Assembly: GCF_003390885.1 (NCBI RefSeq)
Contig: NZ_QMEL01000002.1
Span: 496,001 to 560,000, forward strand
Direction of reading: 5' to 3'
DNA: 64,000 nucleotides
Source of the DNA: Pelagibacterium sediminicola
Lineage (GTDB): Bacteria > Pseudomonadota > Alphaproteobacteria > Rhizobiales > Devosiaceae
Part shown: in pieces, positions 17,835 to 27,216 of the stretch
Numbering within the stretch: the first letter of the stretch is position 1
Layout: each line of letters starts with the position of its first letter
Notes under the pieces: model-generated
What the model saw: only the letters and a program-made list of their open reading frames with translations
Told to the model about the DNA's origin: nothing
Database searches by the model: none
Position numbers and translations under genes: made by a program

Positions 17835-18643
17835 CCCTTCATCCAGACCATCAAGCCCGCCATCGCGCGGTGCAGGCCATCGCGCGGGAAGCCGGGACGC
17901 TGGCGCTCGATTATTTCCTCAACCGCGAAACGCTCGTGATCGAGGACAAGGCGGGCCCGCAGGACGTCGTCTCGATTGCCGACCGCAACGTCGAGACCCT
18001 GATCCGCGAACGGATCGCCGCGCAATTTCCCGAAGACGGCATCATGGGGGAGGAGCACGCGCCGGTGCCGGCACGCTCGGGCTATACCTGGGTCATTGAT
18101 CCAATCGACGGCACCTCGCCTTTCCTCATGGGACTTCCCGACTGGTGCGTGTCGATCGCCATCCATGATGGCAGGCAGACGGTTGCCAGCGCTATCTGTG
18201 CGCCGCGTGTCGAAGAGCTTTATCACGCCATACGCGGCGGCGGGGCGTGGCTCAACGGCAAGAAGATGGCCGCCGATCCGGAACGGACCGTACAATCAGG
18301 GCTGGTCGGTATGGGCGCCAATTACCGCATTCCGCGCACCTTCATCACCACCTTCGCCGAACGCCTGCTCGATGCGGGCGGCATGTTCTTTCGCAACGGC
18401 TCGGGCGCGCTGATGATCGCCTATGTGGCGGCAGGGCGACTGGTGGGCTATTTCGAGCCGCATATCAACGCCTGGGACTGCCTTGCGGCCAACCTCATGG
18501 TCGAGGAGGCGGGGGGATATCTCGCGCCCTATTGCCCGGACGGCGATCTGACGAAAGGCGATGCCATTCTGGCCGCCGCGCCGGGCGCGCGCGACGTCAT
18601 GATCCGGCTGGCCGAGGGGCTGGCGCTCAGGCCCAGTTCTTGA
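17831..18643 (+). CDS. Inositol monophosphatase-family phosphatase
   Basis: Mg-dependent phosphatase of the IMPase/HisN/CysQ superfamily, 270 residues. The metal-binding motifs are present: GEEHAPVP (first glutamate), WVIDPIDGTSPFLMGLPDW, and the C-terminal INAWDCLAANLMVEEAGGY. The substrate may be inositol-1-phosphate or histidinol phosphate; motif variation (DGTSPF rather than DGTKRF/NF) does not decide it. The start appears to be TTG 17831, which overlaps the trmB stop (TTGA); no closer ATG fits the domain, and the ribosome-binding site is poor, which points to translational coupling. Its 3' end overlaps the convergent dld gene by 17 bases. Confidence 0.85.
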   Translation: MTLHPDHQARHRAVQAIAREAGTLALDYFLNRETLVIEDKAGPQDVVSIADRNVETLIRERIAAQFPEDGIMGEEHAPVPARSGYTWVIDPIDGTSPFLMGLPDWCVSIAIHDGRQTVASAICAPRVEELYHAIRGGGAWLNGKKMAADPERTVQSGLVGMGANYRIPRTFITTFAERLLDAGGMFFRNGSGALMIAYVAAGRLVGYFEPHINAWDCLAANLMVEEAGGYLAPYCPDGDLTKGDAILAAAPGARDVMIRLAEGLALRPSS

Positions 18644-20321
18644 GTTTCGATGTCTTGCCGATACCGGGGTTGAAGCTGTTGGTGGGGTCGAGGGACTTGT
18701 AGAAATCGGCGAGCGCGGGCTTGGCCTCGTAAAGATGGCCGACATTGTGCTCGGCGGGATATTCGACTCCTTCGGCATCGAACAGCGCCAGCAGCTTTTC
18801 CTTGATCGCCTCGACGTCGCCGCCCTTTCTCACCATGTAGTCGAGATGGAGCACGTGGCAGAAAAAGTGTCCGCAGGCGCCCTGATGGACCATTTCGCTG
18901 GCGATATCAGGCGGCAATGCGGGGACGAACCGGGTGGCGTTGCGCGGCAGGGCGACGTCAAGCGCGAGGATGTCCTCGACCTTTCGCGAATGGATGGCGC
19001 GATAACGCCCGCCCGCCCCGCCAAAGGCGAAACGATGCAGAAAGGCGTCGCGCCCTTCTTCGGGCGTGCACTCGAAAAAATCACCATCGGCCGACGGAAA
19101 GATCGAGGAGAGATAGGCCCGTGCCTCGGCAACCCCCTCTCCGCCCATCTTGACCATCAGATAATGGCTGAAGCGCTTTTCATAGTCGTTCATGCGCCTG
19201 GGCAGATGCTGGGGGAAAAACCGCACCAGTGCCTGCAAGACCTGATCGGTCACCCCGCTGCCCAGCCCGAGCTTTTCAGTCAGCCCGTCGAACCAGCTCT
19301 TGACCGCAAAGGCGAGCGGCACGCGGTCGGTGCCCAGATATTTGATGAGCAGGAAGACGTCTTTGCCGTATTTGCGCGTCGTCCCATAGGCGTCGCGGTC
19401 GAAATATTCGCCCTGGATGGGAAGAGTGCTGAAGTTTGCAAGGATATGCCGGCGGATGGCGGTCAGTTCGGCGGGATCGTTGGTGCCGATGTAAAAGACC
19501 TGACTTTGGTCGTCGGCGGGGAAGGTATCGAGCCGCAGCGCAAAGACCGCAAGCCGTCCGGCGCTGCCCGAGGCCTCGTAAAGCCGGCGCGGATCGGCGT
19601 TGAACCGGGCCGGCGTTGGCGCATCGATGTCGCGCACATGATCGCAATATTGGTGGTCGGACGCCCACTGATTGGTGCCATGGGCAATATCGGCTTCGGT
19701 GTAATCGCTCCGGTCGAGCCGGGAGAGAACGGTTTCGGCGTCCTCACCCAGTTCCACGCCCAGATGGTTGACCAGCCGCAACTGGCCGTCCGCACCGAGC
19801 TGGGCGAAGACCGCGAACTGGGTGTAGGCGGGCCCTCGCTGAATAAGCGAGCCGCCCGAATTGTTGCACACCCCGCCGGTGACCGACGCCCCGATGCAGG
19901 ACGAACCGATCACCGAATGGGGCTCGCGCCCGATGGTGCGGAGCGTCTTTTCCAGTTCGTCAAGCGTTGCGCCGGGCAGGGAAATGACCTGCTTGCCACC
20001 ATCGATCAGGTCGATGCGCTTAATGCGCATGACGTTGATGATGACCATGGGCCGGTCATATCCCTCACCGAACGGGGTCGATCCGCCCGTCAGCCCGGTA
20101 TTGGCGGCCTGCGTGATGACGATGACGCCCGCCTCGACGCACGCCTTGAGCGCTCGCCATTGTTCGAGAAGACTACCCGGCCGCACCACGGCCAGCACCT
20201 CGCCATCCCCGAACCGGTAGCCCTTCCTGAAACGCCGCGTCGCCCGGTCCCCGACAAGGACGTGACGCGGCCCGGTGATGGAACGCAGGGTAGTGATGAG
20301 ATGATCGGTCATGGAAGGCAT
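18627..20321 (-). CDS. dld: D-lactate dehydrogenase, quinone-dependent
   Basis: Peripheral membrane flavoprotein that oxidises D-lactate to pyruvate and passes electrons to quinone. The 564-residue length fits the E. coli Dld class. The FAD-binding PCMH domain is at the N-terminus (VITQAANTGLTGGSTPFGEG, then IGSSCIGASVTGGVCNNSGG), followed by the membrane-binding and C-terminal domain (HQGACGHFFCHVLHLDYMV). The end, DPTNSFNPGIGKTSKL, is typical. The ATG at 20321 has GAGA upstream; the ATG three codons in is an alternative. Convergent with the IMPase gene. Confidence 0.95.
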   Translation of the reverse strand: MPSMTDHLITTLRSITGPRHVLVGDRATRRFRKGYRFGDGEVLAVVRPGSLLEQWRALKACVEAGVIVITQAANTGLTGGSTPFGEGYDRPMVIINVMRIKRIDLIDGGKQVISLPGATLDELEKTLRTIGREPHSVIGSSCIGASVTGGVCNNSGGSLIQRGPAYTQFAVFAQLGADGQLRLVNHLGVELGEDAETVLSRLDRSDYTEADIAHGTNQWASDHQYCDHVRDIDAPTPARFNADPRRLYEASGSAGRLAVFALRLDTFPADDQSQVFYIGTNDPAELTAIRRHILANFSTLPIQGEYFDRDAYGTTRKYGKDVFLLIKYLGTDRVPLAFAVKSWFDGLTEKLGLGSGVTDQVLQALVRFFPQHLPRRMNDYEKRFSHYLMVKMGGEGVAEARAYLSSIFPSADGDFFECTPEEGRDAFLHRFAFGGAGGRYRAIHSRKVEDILALDVALPRNATRFVPALPPDIASEMVHQGACGHFFCHVLHLDYMVRKGGDVEAIKEKLLALFDAEGVEYPAEHNVGHLYEAKPALADFYKSLDPTNSFNPGIGKTSKLKNWA

Positions 20322-20420
20322 TCTCTATAAAAATCGCCGGACCATAATCCGCCCTTGCCGATTTTGCCACCACGACCGCGATCATTGCGAAAATTTGACG
20401 CCTGGCCTTCGCTATGGCCA

Positions 20421-22226
20421 TCATATTTCCGGCCATAGGCGAGGGAGCTGCTGGTTGAGCGCCATCAGGATGGGCGTGCCGGGCGGCGACATGAGCGCGA
20501 GCCGTTCGAGCGCACCACGCACGTCGATCTGGGCGGTGGCAGACCATTTGACGACAAACAGCACCGCATCAGCATGACCGGCAAGATAAAGCCCGTCCAC
20601 CACCTCGCGGATGGGCGGAGTATCGAGAACCACGATATCGAAGTGATCGGCAGCTACCGCAACAAGCCGCGCGAAGATCGCGCCGGACACCAACTGGTCG
20701 GTGGGCATGCCCGAGCGGCGCGAGCCGACCAGGAGATTGAGGCCCGTATCCCCTTCCCGCACGACCATGCTGGTGAACGATCCGGCCTGACCATCCCCGA
20801 TGAGATAGTCGAGCAGTCCCTTGTCGGGCTCGAAGTCGAGATGGTCATGGATCGAGGGACAGCGCAGATCGCAATCGATGATGAGCGTTTTGCGGCCCGA
20901 CGCCGCATAGGCGCGCGCCAGCGAAAGCGCCAGCGCGGTCTTGCCCTCGCCGGTGAGCGAAGATGTGACCATCACCACCCGGCCCCGGGCCCCGTCGGCT
21001 TCGAGCGCCAACAAGTGTCGGTCCATGCCCGCGCGAAGCTGACGTATCGCTTCGGCATAACGCGACAGAGGCGCATCAATCATGAGTTGGGAAGCCGAGG
21101 CCATGTCGAGGGGCAATTTGTGGAATGGAACCTCGCCCAAAGCGGGCCGGCGCGTGACGGCCGCAAGCTGGGCACTGCTTGTCAGGCCGCCAAGGAAATT
21201 ATCATAAATAAAGGCCAGCCCGATCCCCAGACCAAGCCCACCCAGCCCGGCAAACAGCAGCATTGCCCGCGCATTGGGGAAACTTGCCTCTGCCGGGGGA
21301 ATGGCGGGCGATACGATGCGGCTGTCGGAAAGCTGGAGTTCGGCCTCCGCCTCGAGGTCGCTGCGGCGGGCCAGGAGCGTCTGATAGTGCGTGCGCGCCA
21401 GATCGGCGGCCTGCTGCAACGCAAAGAGCTCCGTCAGCACATCGAGCGGCAGATCGTCCGTCACGAGGCCCGAACGCATCTGCCGGCCCAGCCTGCCCAT
21501 AGCCTCATCGGGCATTGCCGTCCCCGCCGTGCGCGTTTGCGCATCCTCGCTGGCGCTCTGTTCGATATAGCCTGACACAAAGATGTCGAGACGCCGTTCC
21601 GTTTCGGCCATATTGGTGCGCGCCTGCTCGGCACGCGCCTCGAGGGCCCTGCCCGCCGCCAATACGTTATCGATCTTGGCGCGCAACTGGTCCGCGATGT
21701 AGGCCTCGGCGAGCGTATTGGCGAGAAGCGCGGCGCGCACCGGATCGCGGGAGCGCACCTGTACCGAGATAAGGTAGGTAAGCCCCCGCCGCTGCACCGT
21801 TGTGGCGTCCTTGAGCTTACGCAATACTTCCTGGCGCGCCGCATCGCCCGTGGAGGGTTCTGCCTCTATGTACAGGAAGGCCCGCACACGATCCCGCCAG
21901 CCGGGGCGCACTCCGAATTCCGGGTCCGTTTCGAGCCCGAGCGTTGTAATGACATCGAGAAAGATCATGTCCGAGCGCAGGATTTCCGCTTCGCTGTCGA
22001 TCCGCGCGTGGTCCGAGGCCGCGCTTGCTGCCTGCATGTCGGGATCGAGCAGGTTCTTGCGGCTCGGATCGATGAGGATGAGCGCCGAGGCGGTAAAGAA
22101 CTTTGGAAGGGCGATCGCCGCCACCCCCGCCAATCCCGTAACCACCAGCAAGGTCATGACGATCAGGCGAAACCTGCGCCGCAGGAGACCCCAAATATCC
22201 CGTATATCAATGTCCGCCCCCGCCAT
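20421..22226 (-). CDS. Wzz/BY-kinase-like exopolysaccharide chain-length protein
   Basis: 601-residue inner-membrane protein joining a Wzz chain-length domain to a bacterial tyrosine-kinase-like ATPase, as in ExoP. TM1 is near residues 22-42, TM2 near 317-340 (LLFAGLGGLGLGIGLAFIYD). The ATPase has Walker A TSSLTGEGKTALALSLA, Walker A' LIIDCDLRCPS and Walker B DIVVLDTPP. The C-terminus lacks the tyrosine cluster of autophosphorylating kinases (it ends LNQQLPRLWPEI), so phosphorylation control is doubtful. No other polysaccharide genes are near; it is an orphan here. Confidence 0.85.
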   Translation of the reverse strand: MAGADIDIRDIWGLLRRRFRLIVMTLLVVTGLAGVAAIALPKFFTASALILIDPSRKNLLDPDMQAASAASDHARIDSEAEILRSDMIFLDVITTLGLETDPEFGVRPGWRDRVRAFLYIEAEPSTGDAARQEVLRKLKDATTVQRRGLTYLISVQVRSRDPVRAALLANTLAEAYIADQLRAKIDNVLAAGRALEARAEQARTNMAETERRLDIFVSGYIEQSASEDAQTRTAGTAMPDEAMGRLGRQMRSGLVTDDLPLDVLTELFALQQAADLARTHYQTLLARRSDLEAEAELQLSDSRIVSPAIPPAEASFPNARAMLLFAGLGGLGLGIGLAFIYDNFLGGLTSSAQLAAVTRRPALGEVPFHKLPLDMASASQLMIDAPLSRYAEAIRQLRAGMDRHLLALEADGARGRVVMVTSSLTGEGKTALALSLARAYAASGRKTLIIDCDLRCPSIHDHLDFEPDKGLLDYLIGDGQAGSFTSMVVREGDTGLNLLVGSRRSGMPTDQLVSGAIFARLVAVAADHFDIVVLDTPPIREVVDGLYLAGHADAVLFVVKWSATAQIDVRGALERLALMSPPGTPILMALNQQLPRLWPEI

Positions 22227-22387
22227 GCCCGACCTACAATTCCCATAAGCCCTGCAAATTGCCCGGTTACATTAGCCCGGTAAGCCCGACATTGCATTCT
22301 GAATAAATTGAAGCCCGGGCATGGCATTGAACCGGCGCGCCTTTCATGACAGGGAGGCGCATCGGTTCTTGTGCAGAGTCTCCTTTC

Positions 22388-23365
22388 ATGCGCGCGATTG
22401 AAATTTCCGAGCCCGGCGATCCGGACGTCCTGCGTCCGGCCGAACGCCCCCTTCCCCAGCCACAGCCCGGCGAAGTCCGCATCGCCGTAGCGGCAGCCGG
22501 AGTCAATGGCGCAGATCTGGCCCAGCGGCGCGGTGCCTATCCACCGCCAAAGGGAGCCTCGGACATCCCCGGGCTCGAGGTCTCGGGCGTCATCGATGCG
22601 TTGGGCACCGGGGTTTCCGGTCTTGCCATCGGCGACCGTGTCTGCGCGCTGCTGTCTGGCGGGGGGTATGCCCAATACTGCACCGTACCGGCCGGTCAGG
22701 TTCTGCCCCTTCCGCATTCCCTCGACATGATCGAGGGCGCGGGCCTGCTGGAAACCGTCGCAACGGTCTGGGCCAATGTCTTTGAACTAGGCAAACTCAG
22801 AGCCGGCGAAACCCTTCTGGTCCATGGCGGAGCGAGCGGCATCGGGACCACCACGATCCAGCTTGCAAAGGCATTCGGCGCAAAGGTTCTGGCAACGGGG
22901 GGAACAAACGAGAAGGCGGAAGCGTGCCGCAGGCTTGGCGCGGACCGGGCCATCAATTATCGCACCGAGGATTTTGCCGTCATTGCGCGCGAGGAACATA
23001 ACGGCGCCGACGTCATTCTCGACATCATCGGCGGGCCTTATCTGGCGGGCAACATCAAGGCGTTGCGGCGCGGCGGCAGGCTCGTCTTCATCGCCTTTGG
23101 CGGGGGCCGGACGGGCGAACTCGACATCGCGCGGGTCATGATGAACGGGCTGACCGTCACCGGTTCGACCCTGCGGGCCCGGCCAGTTGCGGAAAAGGCG
23201 CAGCTCTTGTCCGAAGTGCGAACCCATGTCTGGCCGCTCATCGAGACCGGCGCGTTCCGGCCCGTCATCGATACCGTCTGGCCGTTGGACGAGGCCGCCG
23301 ACGCGCACCGCCATATGGAAAGGAGCCGACACACCGGCAAGATCATTCTCAGGGTTGGCGGATAG
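22388..23365 (+). CDS. NAD(P)H quinone oxidoreductase, zinc-free MDR family
   Basis: 325-residue cytoplasmic enzyme of the quinone oxidoreductase/PIG3 branch of the medium-chain dehydrogenases. ATG 22388 is chosen over the ORF start 14 codons upstream because the fold begins MRAIEISEPGDPDVL. The N-terminal GroES-like domain has GVNGADLAQRRGAYPPP; the Rossmann motif is VHGGASGIGTTTIQLAKAFG. Zinc-binding cysteines are absent, as expected. Substrate unknown. It has its own promoter region, 161 bases divergent from the Wzz-like gene. Confidence 0.9.
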   Translation: MRAIEISEPGDPDVLRPAERPLPQPQPGEVRIAVAAAGVNGADLAQRRGAYPPPKGASDIPGLEVSGVIDALGTGVSGLAIGDRVCALLSGGGYAQYCTVPAGQVLPLPHSLDMIEGAGLLETVATVWANVFELGKLRAGETLLVHGGASGIGTTTIQLAKAFGAKVLATGGTNEKAEACRRLGADRAINYRTEDFAVIAREEHNGADVILDIIGGPYLAGNIKALRRGGRLVFIAFGGGRTGELDIARVMMNGLTVTGSTLRARPVAEKAQLLSEVRTHVWPLIETGAFRPVIDTVWPLDEAADAHRHMERSRHTGKIILRVGG

Positions 23366-23414
23366 CGGCGGGGTTACCTATATCCCCCCGCTCGTCCGGA
23401 AAAAGCACAAAGCC

Positions 23415-24905
23415 CTAAAACCCGCCGCCGGTGCGGAAGCCTCCTTTTTTTCCGATGCCGCCGGTGCGGGGGCGCGAGAAGCTGCCGCCGGATTTGCCGG
23501 ACGATCCCATTGACTTGCCCCAGCTTCCTCCTGAGGGCGGACGCGGGCTGAAACCGCCTGGGGGGATGGGAAAGCCGCTCGAACGTGACGTTCGTTTGGG
23601 CGCAACGATCGGGCCGGGGGAGCCGGTCCAGTCCTGCGAACGCCGCCAGTGACCCCAATAGGTCGCCGCCGTCATGCCGCCCTTCAGGAACTCGGTCAAG
23701 AGATCGCCGACGAGATTGTCCTCCTTGAACCGCGAGCGCGGATCGTCGAATCTCGATTTCTTGAACTCATATTCGATGTCCTCAAGCTCGCGCCGCCGTG
23801 TCTCAAGTGTCTTGAGCCGGGCGCGCTGGTCCTTGAGTTCGCCTTCCTCCTCGGTAAACCGGGCGCGCACCTCATCGACCTTGGAGATGATCGCATCGTC
23901 CTGCGGGGTCGCCGTGCGACGGGCGTCTTCCATCAACTGGGCCGTATCGGCGTTACGCATGGCTGTGGTCAACATGTCCACCGCAGATGTGAATTTGGTG
24001 TCGCGCCCCTCGGCCAGCGCCTTCTGCCTTTCGGTCAACGTCTCGCGCGCGTCCTCGGCCTCAAGGCGCTTTTGATCGATTTCGGCGATCCGCGCCTGAG
24101 CCGCTTCCAGCGCCTCGCGCGCCGGGCGCCCACCCGCCGCATCGAACGCCTTGACCTCGAGCGCGGTTACCGCCGCCTGCGCATCATATGCATCCTGGGC
24201 AAGCCGATCGGCATGCTCACGCAGGCGGGCGGGGATTTCGTTGAGCATGGCGTAGTTAGGCCGCGCATCGGCGTAGCGCACCAGCCGGGCGACCCAGGCA
24301 TCGAGCATACGCGCGATATTGCCCGCTTTATAGTCCGGGGTCAGATAACCGCGATCCCACAGATAGATGAACAGCGGATCGTCGCGATAGGGCTGGCCCT
24401 TTTCGGCACGATCCGTCTCGGACTGTCCGGCCTTCTTGTCGGCCTCCTCGGCGACCCGTTCGGCCTCGGCCTGCGCCTTGAGCGCATCGTCATAGGCGGG
24501 ATCGGCCGCAAGGGCAGCCTCGACCGCACCCGAAAGTGCATCGAGTTCGGCCTGCCGGACCGCGACGGCTTCGAGTTCCTTGCCGCGCTCCATTCCCAGA
24601 TCGGCGATGGCCGTCTCGTGGCCGGCCAGGTCGCGGTCGAGCGCGGCGAGATCGGCGGCGTGTTCCTTCAGCATTTCGCGGGCACGGGTTTCCGCTTCGC
24701 TCAACCGCCCGCCCAGTTCGGCCTGCGCCTCCGGGGAGAGCCGGATTTCGGCCAATACACGCAATTGGGCCAGTTCGGTCTCGTGCAGCTTGCCGATCCG
24801 GTCGGTGGTGCGCGCGATCCGGCGGGTGATCTCGTCTTCCTCGCGGCGGATGTCACGCAGCGCGTCCTCGATCGCCTTGATGGCCTGCGGTCCGTTAAGC
24901 GTCAT
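23415..24905 (-). CDS. Coiled-coil protein with Gly/Ser/Arg-rich tail
   Basis: 496 residues, family not recognised. Residues about 1-170 and 230-390 are charged, heptad-like helices (IKAIEDALRDIRREEDEITR; ARLKTLETRRRELEDIEYEF), interrupted by a conserved-looking segment DDPLFIYLWDRGYLTPDYKAG. The last 60 residues, from about GPIVAPKRTSRSSGFPI on, are rich in Gly, Ser, Pro, Arg and Lys and end TGGIGKKGGFRTGGGF, like a flexible nucleic-acid or membrane-binding tail. No signal peptide or membrane helix. Third gene of an apparent three-gene operon, 10 bases after the DUF6384-like gene. Confidence 0.75.
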   Translation of the reverse strand: MTLNGPQAIKAIEDALRDIRREEDEITRRIARTTDRIGKLHETELAQLRVLAEIRLSPEAQAELGGRLSEAETRAREMLKEHAADLAALDRDLAGHETAIADLGMERGKELEAVAVRQAELDALSGAVEAALAADPAYDDALKAQAEAERVAEEADKKAGQSETDRAEKGQPYRDDPLFIYLWDRGYLTPDYKAGNIARMLDAWVARLVRYADARPNYAMLNEIPARLREHADRLAQDAYDAQAAVTALEVKAFDAAGGRPAREALEAAQARIAEIDQKRLEAEDARETLTERQKALAEGRDTKFTSAVDMLTTAMRNADTAQLMEDARRTATPQDDAIISKVDEVRARFTEEEGELKDQRARLKTLETRRRELEDIEYEFKKSRFDDPRSRFKEDNLVGDLLTEFLKGGMTAATYWGHWRRSQDWTGSPGPIVAPKRTSRSSGFPIPPGGFSPRPPSGGSWGKSMGSSGKSGGSFSRPRTGGIGKKGGFRTGGGF

Positions 24906-24915
24906 GGCCTGGCCC

Positions 24916-25854
24916 TCACCATCGGGTTATCGCGCCGTCGAGAACGGGCATCGTATATTCGGTGTCGAGGAACCCGTATTGTTTTACGCCAAGAATGTTG
25001 CGCTGAATGATACCATCATCGAGCCGGTCGATGCGGATCGTCTCGTAGGTGACATCGGGCACGCGCTGGGCCCAGACCGAGACCTCCTCGGTTTCGCGGG
25101 TTTCCTCGTTCTCGATTGGCAGGGTCAGGACCTCGCCATCGAGCCCCACCGCCTCGACGATGATATAGTAGTTGGTGGCATCCGAATTGGCTTCCGGGAA
25201 GCGCCAGATGCCGGTCGATTCCCCTTCCTTGTCGACGATGCGCAGTGAATATTCGGCCAGAAGCGTCTGGAGGATCGTTTCGAGTTGTCCGATCGCGGTG
25301 AGCGCTGCGTCGCGGTCCCCCCGGTCGGCGGCGGCCTTGCCGCGCTCCACCCAGGGTTCGGCCAGATCGAGCGCGGTCTGCACCTTGGTTTCGGTATAGA
25401 TCCGGTCGTAAAGCGCGTCGATCCGCGTAGGGAGCGTCTCGGCCAGTTCGATCCGCGCCGCCTCGGTCTGCGCCGCAAGATATGGCCGGTAGGCAAGGAA
25501 ATATCCGCCCAGCCCCAGCGCCAGAACGGCGATGAGGATCAGGACCGGGCGGCCCCATTGGCCGCGATTGACATAGAGCCGGGCGAGCCGTGTCTGGAAA
25601 TTGTCGGGGGGCGGGGTATAGACGAACCGGCTTTCATCGAGCGCCTTCACCCCTTCCTTGAGGATATGGTCGGGGACCTCGATGCCCTGATCGCGGTAGA
25701 TGGCGCGCAGGCGGGCGATCAACTGGTCCTCGCGCTGGCTGGCGCCGAGTTCGCGGGCCACCAGATCACTCTGATGGCGCAGCGTATCGACCACGTCCAT
25801 GGCGAGCATGACTTCGTCCAGCGGCGCTTTCTGACTTTTGGCGCCCGTCATCAT
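24916..25854 (-). CDS. DUF6384-like single-pass membrane protein
   Basis: 312 residues. An N-terminal cytoplasmic part (DVVDTLRHQSDLVARELGAS, then IRAIYRDQ-like helices) precedes one membrane helix at about 102-121 (GRPVLILIAVLALGLGGYFL). The following region is helical (to about 205) and the C-terminal 100 residues look like a beta domain (YYIIVEAVGLDGEVLTLPIE; WAQRVPDVTYETIRI). It resembles the uncharacterised DUF6384 proteins of alphaproteobacteria as I remember them. Two ATGs lie in tandem (25854, 25851); AGGAG abuts the first, so the second may be used. Middle gene of the operon. Confidence 0.7.
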   Translation of the reverse strand: MMTGAKSQKAPLDEVMLAMDVVDTLRHQSDLVARELGASQREDQLIARLRAIYRDQGIEVPDHILKEGVKALDESRFVYTPPPDNFQTRLARLYVNRGQWGRPVLILIAVLALGLGGYFLAYRPYLAAQTEAARIELAETLPTRIDALYDRIYTETKVQTALDLAEPWVERGKAAADRGDRDAALTAIGQLETILQTLLAEYSLRIVDKEGESTGIWRFPEANSDATNYYIIVEAVGLDGEVLTLPIENEETRETEEVSVWAQRVPDVTYETIRIDRLDDGIIQRNILGVKQYGFLDTEYTMPVLDGAITRW

Positions 25855-25885
25855 CTCCTACCGCCCCCTGTCACGCGCCGCTATC

Positions 25886-27064
25886 TCAGCGCGCGCTCAA
25901 AAGCGCATTCCCATCGGCCGCCAGTGCTGCGAGCCGCTGCTTGCCATCCTCGACCGCGTCGCGGATTTCCCCGGAGTTCCTCGTTGCCTGTTCGCGCATC
26001 TCGTTGATGATGACACGTGAGTGCTCCTGAAAGCTCACCACCGAATCCACCAGCGCCTTGACCGCATCGGCCCGGATGGTGGGACCGTATCCGGCCTTCA
26101 ATGCCTCTTCCTGCACCTTACCGCCGATTTCGGCCAGCGTTTCGAGGCTTTTCGACATACCCTCCTTCATGGCGTTGAGGGTTTCGGTCGATTCATGGAG
26201 CCCGAACAGGCCCGTAAACGAAGCGGAAAGCGCAGTGAACACCGTCTCGTTGGTCGAAAAGAACGAGATCGACTGCTGATAGACACGCTCCTTGGCGTTG
26301 GTGGTCTGCATAAGCCGCGCCATGATGACTTCCGAGGTGGAATAGGAAATCGTCAGATTGTCGGAAAGGTCCTTGGCGATCTGATAGCGGCGCTCCTCGT
26401 TCTGGAGCTCGCGCAGCCGCTCGTCGCGCGCCATTTCGAGCCGCGCGCGGTCGGCGGGTGTGCCTTCGGTGAACGCTGCAAGGGCATCGGCGGCGGCCTT
26501 GAGTTCGGCCTGTTTTGCGTCGAGCTTATCCTGGGCGATATCAAGCACCTCGAGCGCCATGACCTCGGCCTGCTTGAGCGCGCCGCGGAAATCGCGATAG
26601 GCCTCGAGGATGGTGTGCTCGCGGTCGATCTGGTCCTTGGTGTCGCGCGACACCCCGATATAGGTGTCCTTGATCTTGTCGAACCGGGTCGCGATATCAC
26701 CGCGCGTCACCTTCATCCAGACGTTGGAGGCGCGCTCGAGGATATCGAGTTTGCCGTCATCAAGCTGATCGACCATTGACTTGGCGTCGTCGCGGATGGA
26801 ATCGAAGGATTTGGTGATCTCCTCATAGCGCTCGCCGACATTCATCGCGGCAACCTGGGAGCGCACCACCTCGTTGAAGGCGCTCGCCTGAGTGAGAACG
26901 CGGCCGATGAGGACGACCCTCGTGTCGTCGAGATCGGTGATCTGGGCCAGAAGGCCGGTAATGGGAGCTTCCTCGGTCTCTTCGGGCCAGAGGCCCATCT
27001 GCTTGATGGCGCCCACCGCGCGATCGAGATACTGCAAGGGTTTATCGAGCACTTCGGTTGCCAT
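25886..27064 (-). CDS. Alpha-helical protein, distantly TelA-like
   Basis: 392 residues, almost entirely helical, no signal peptide or membrane segment. The start is ATG 27064 (MATEVLDKPLQYLDRAVGAI); upstream codons would add 26 unlikely residues. Long amphipathic helices run through residues 60-270 (FDSIRDDAKSMVDQLDDG; DTKDQIDREHTILEAYRDFR; EVLDIAQDKLDAKQAELKAA). The general arrangement recalls TelA/YaaN-type toxic-anion-resistance proteins, but I see no diagnostic motif, so this is only a resemblance. It opens the three-gene operon; a 152-base gap separates it from the divergent CoxG-like gene. Confidence 0.7.
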   Translation of the reverse strand: MATEVLDKPLQYLDRAVGAIKQMGLWPEETEEAPITGLLAQITDLDDTRVVLIGRVLTQASAFNEVVRSQVAAMNVGERYEEITKSFDSIRDDAKSMVDQLDDGKLDILERASNVWMKVTRGDIATRFDKIKDTYIGVSRDTKDQIDREHTILEAYRDFRGALKQAEVMALEVLDIAQDKLDAKQAELKAAADALAAFTEGTPADRARLEMARDERLRELQNEERRYQIAKDLSDNLTISYSTSEVIMARLMQTTNAKERVYQQSISFFSTNETVFTALSASFTGLFGLHESTETLNAMKEGMSKSLETLAEIGGKVQEEALKAGYGPTIRADAVKALVDSVVSFQEHSRVIINEMREQATRNSGEIRDAVEDGKQRLAALAADGNALLSAR

Positions 27065-27216
27065 TTTCGCGCATTCCCTGTTGATAGTCCGGCAGATGTA
27101 AGGACATGATTCCGCCTGGCAAGGTTCAAGACAATTGCCCAATCGCGTCAGGGGATTAATTTATTGCCATTGGTGCCAAAAAGCCGCAATCGGCGGCCCG
27201 GACGATGAGGTGAGCG

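Noticed and set aside
20421-22226. Active autophosphorylating tyrosine kinase
   Set aside because: ATPase motifs are intact, but the C-terminal tyrosine cluster is missing, so the kinase label was not used.
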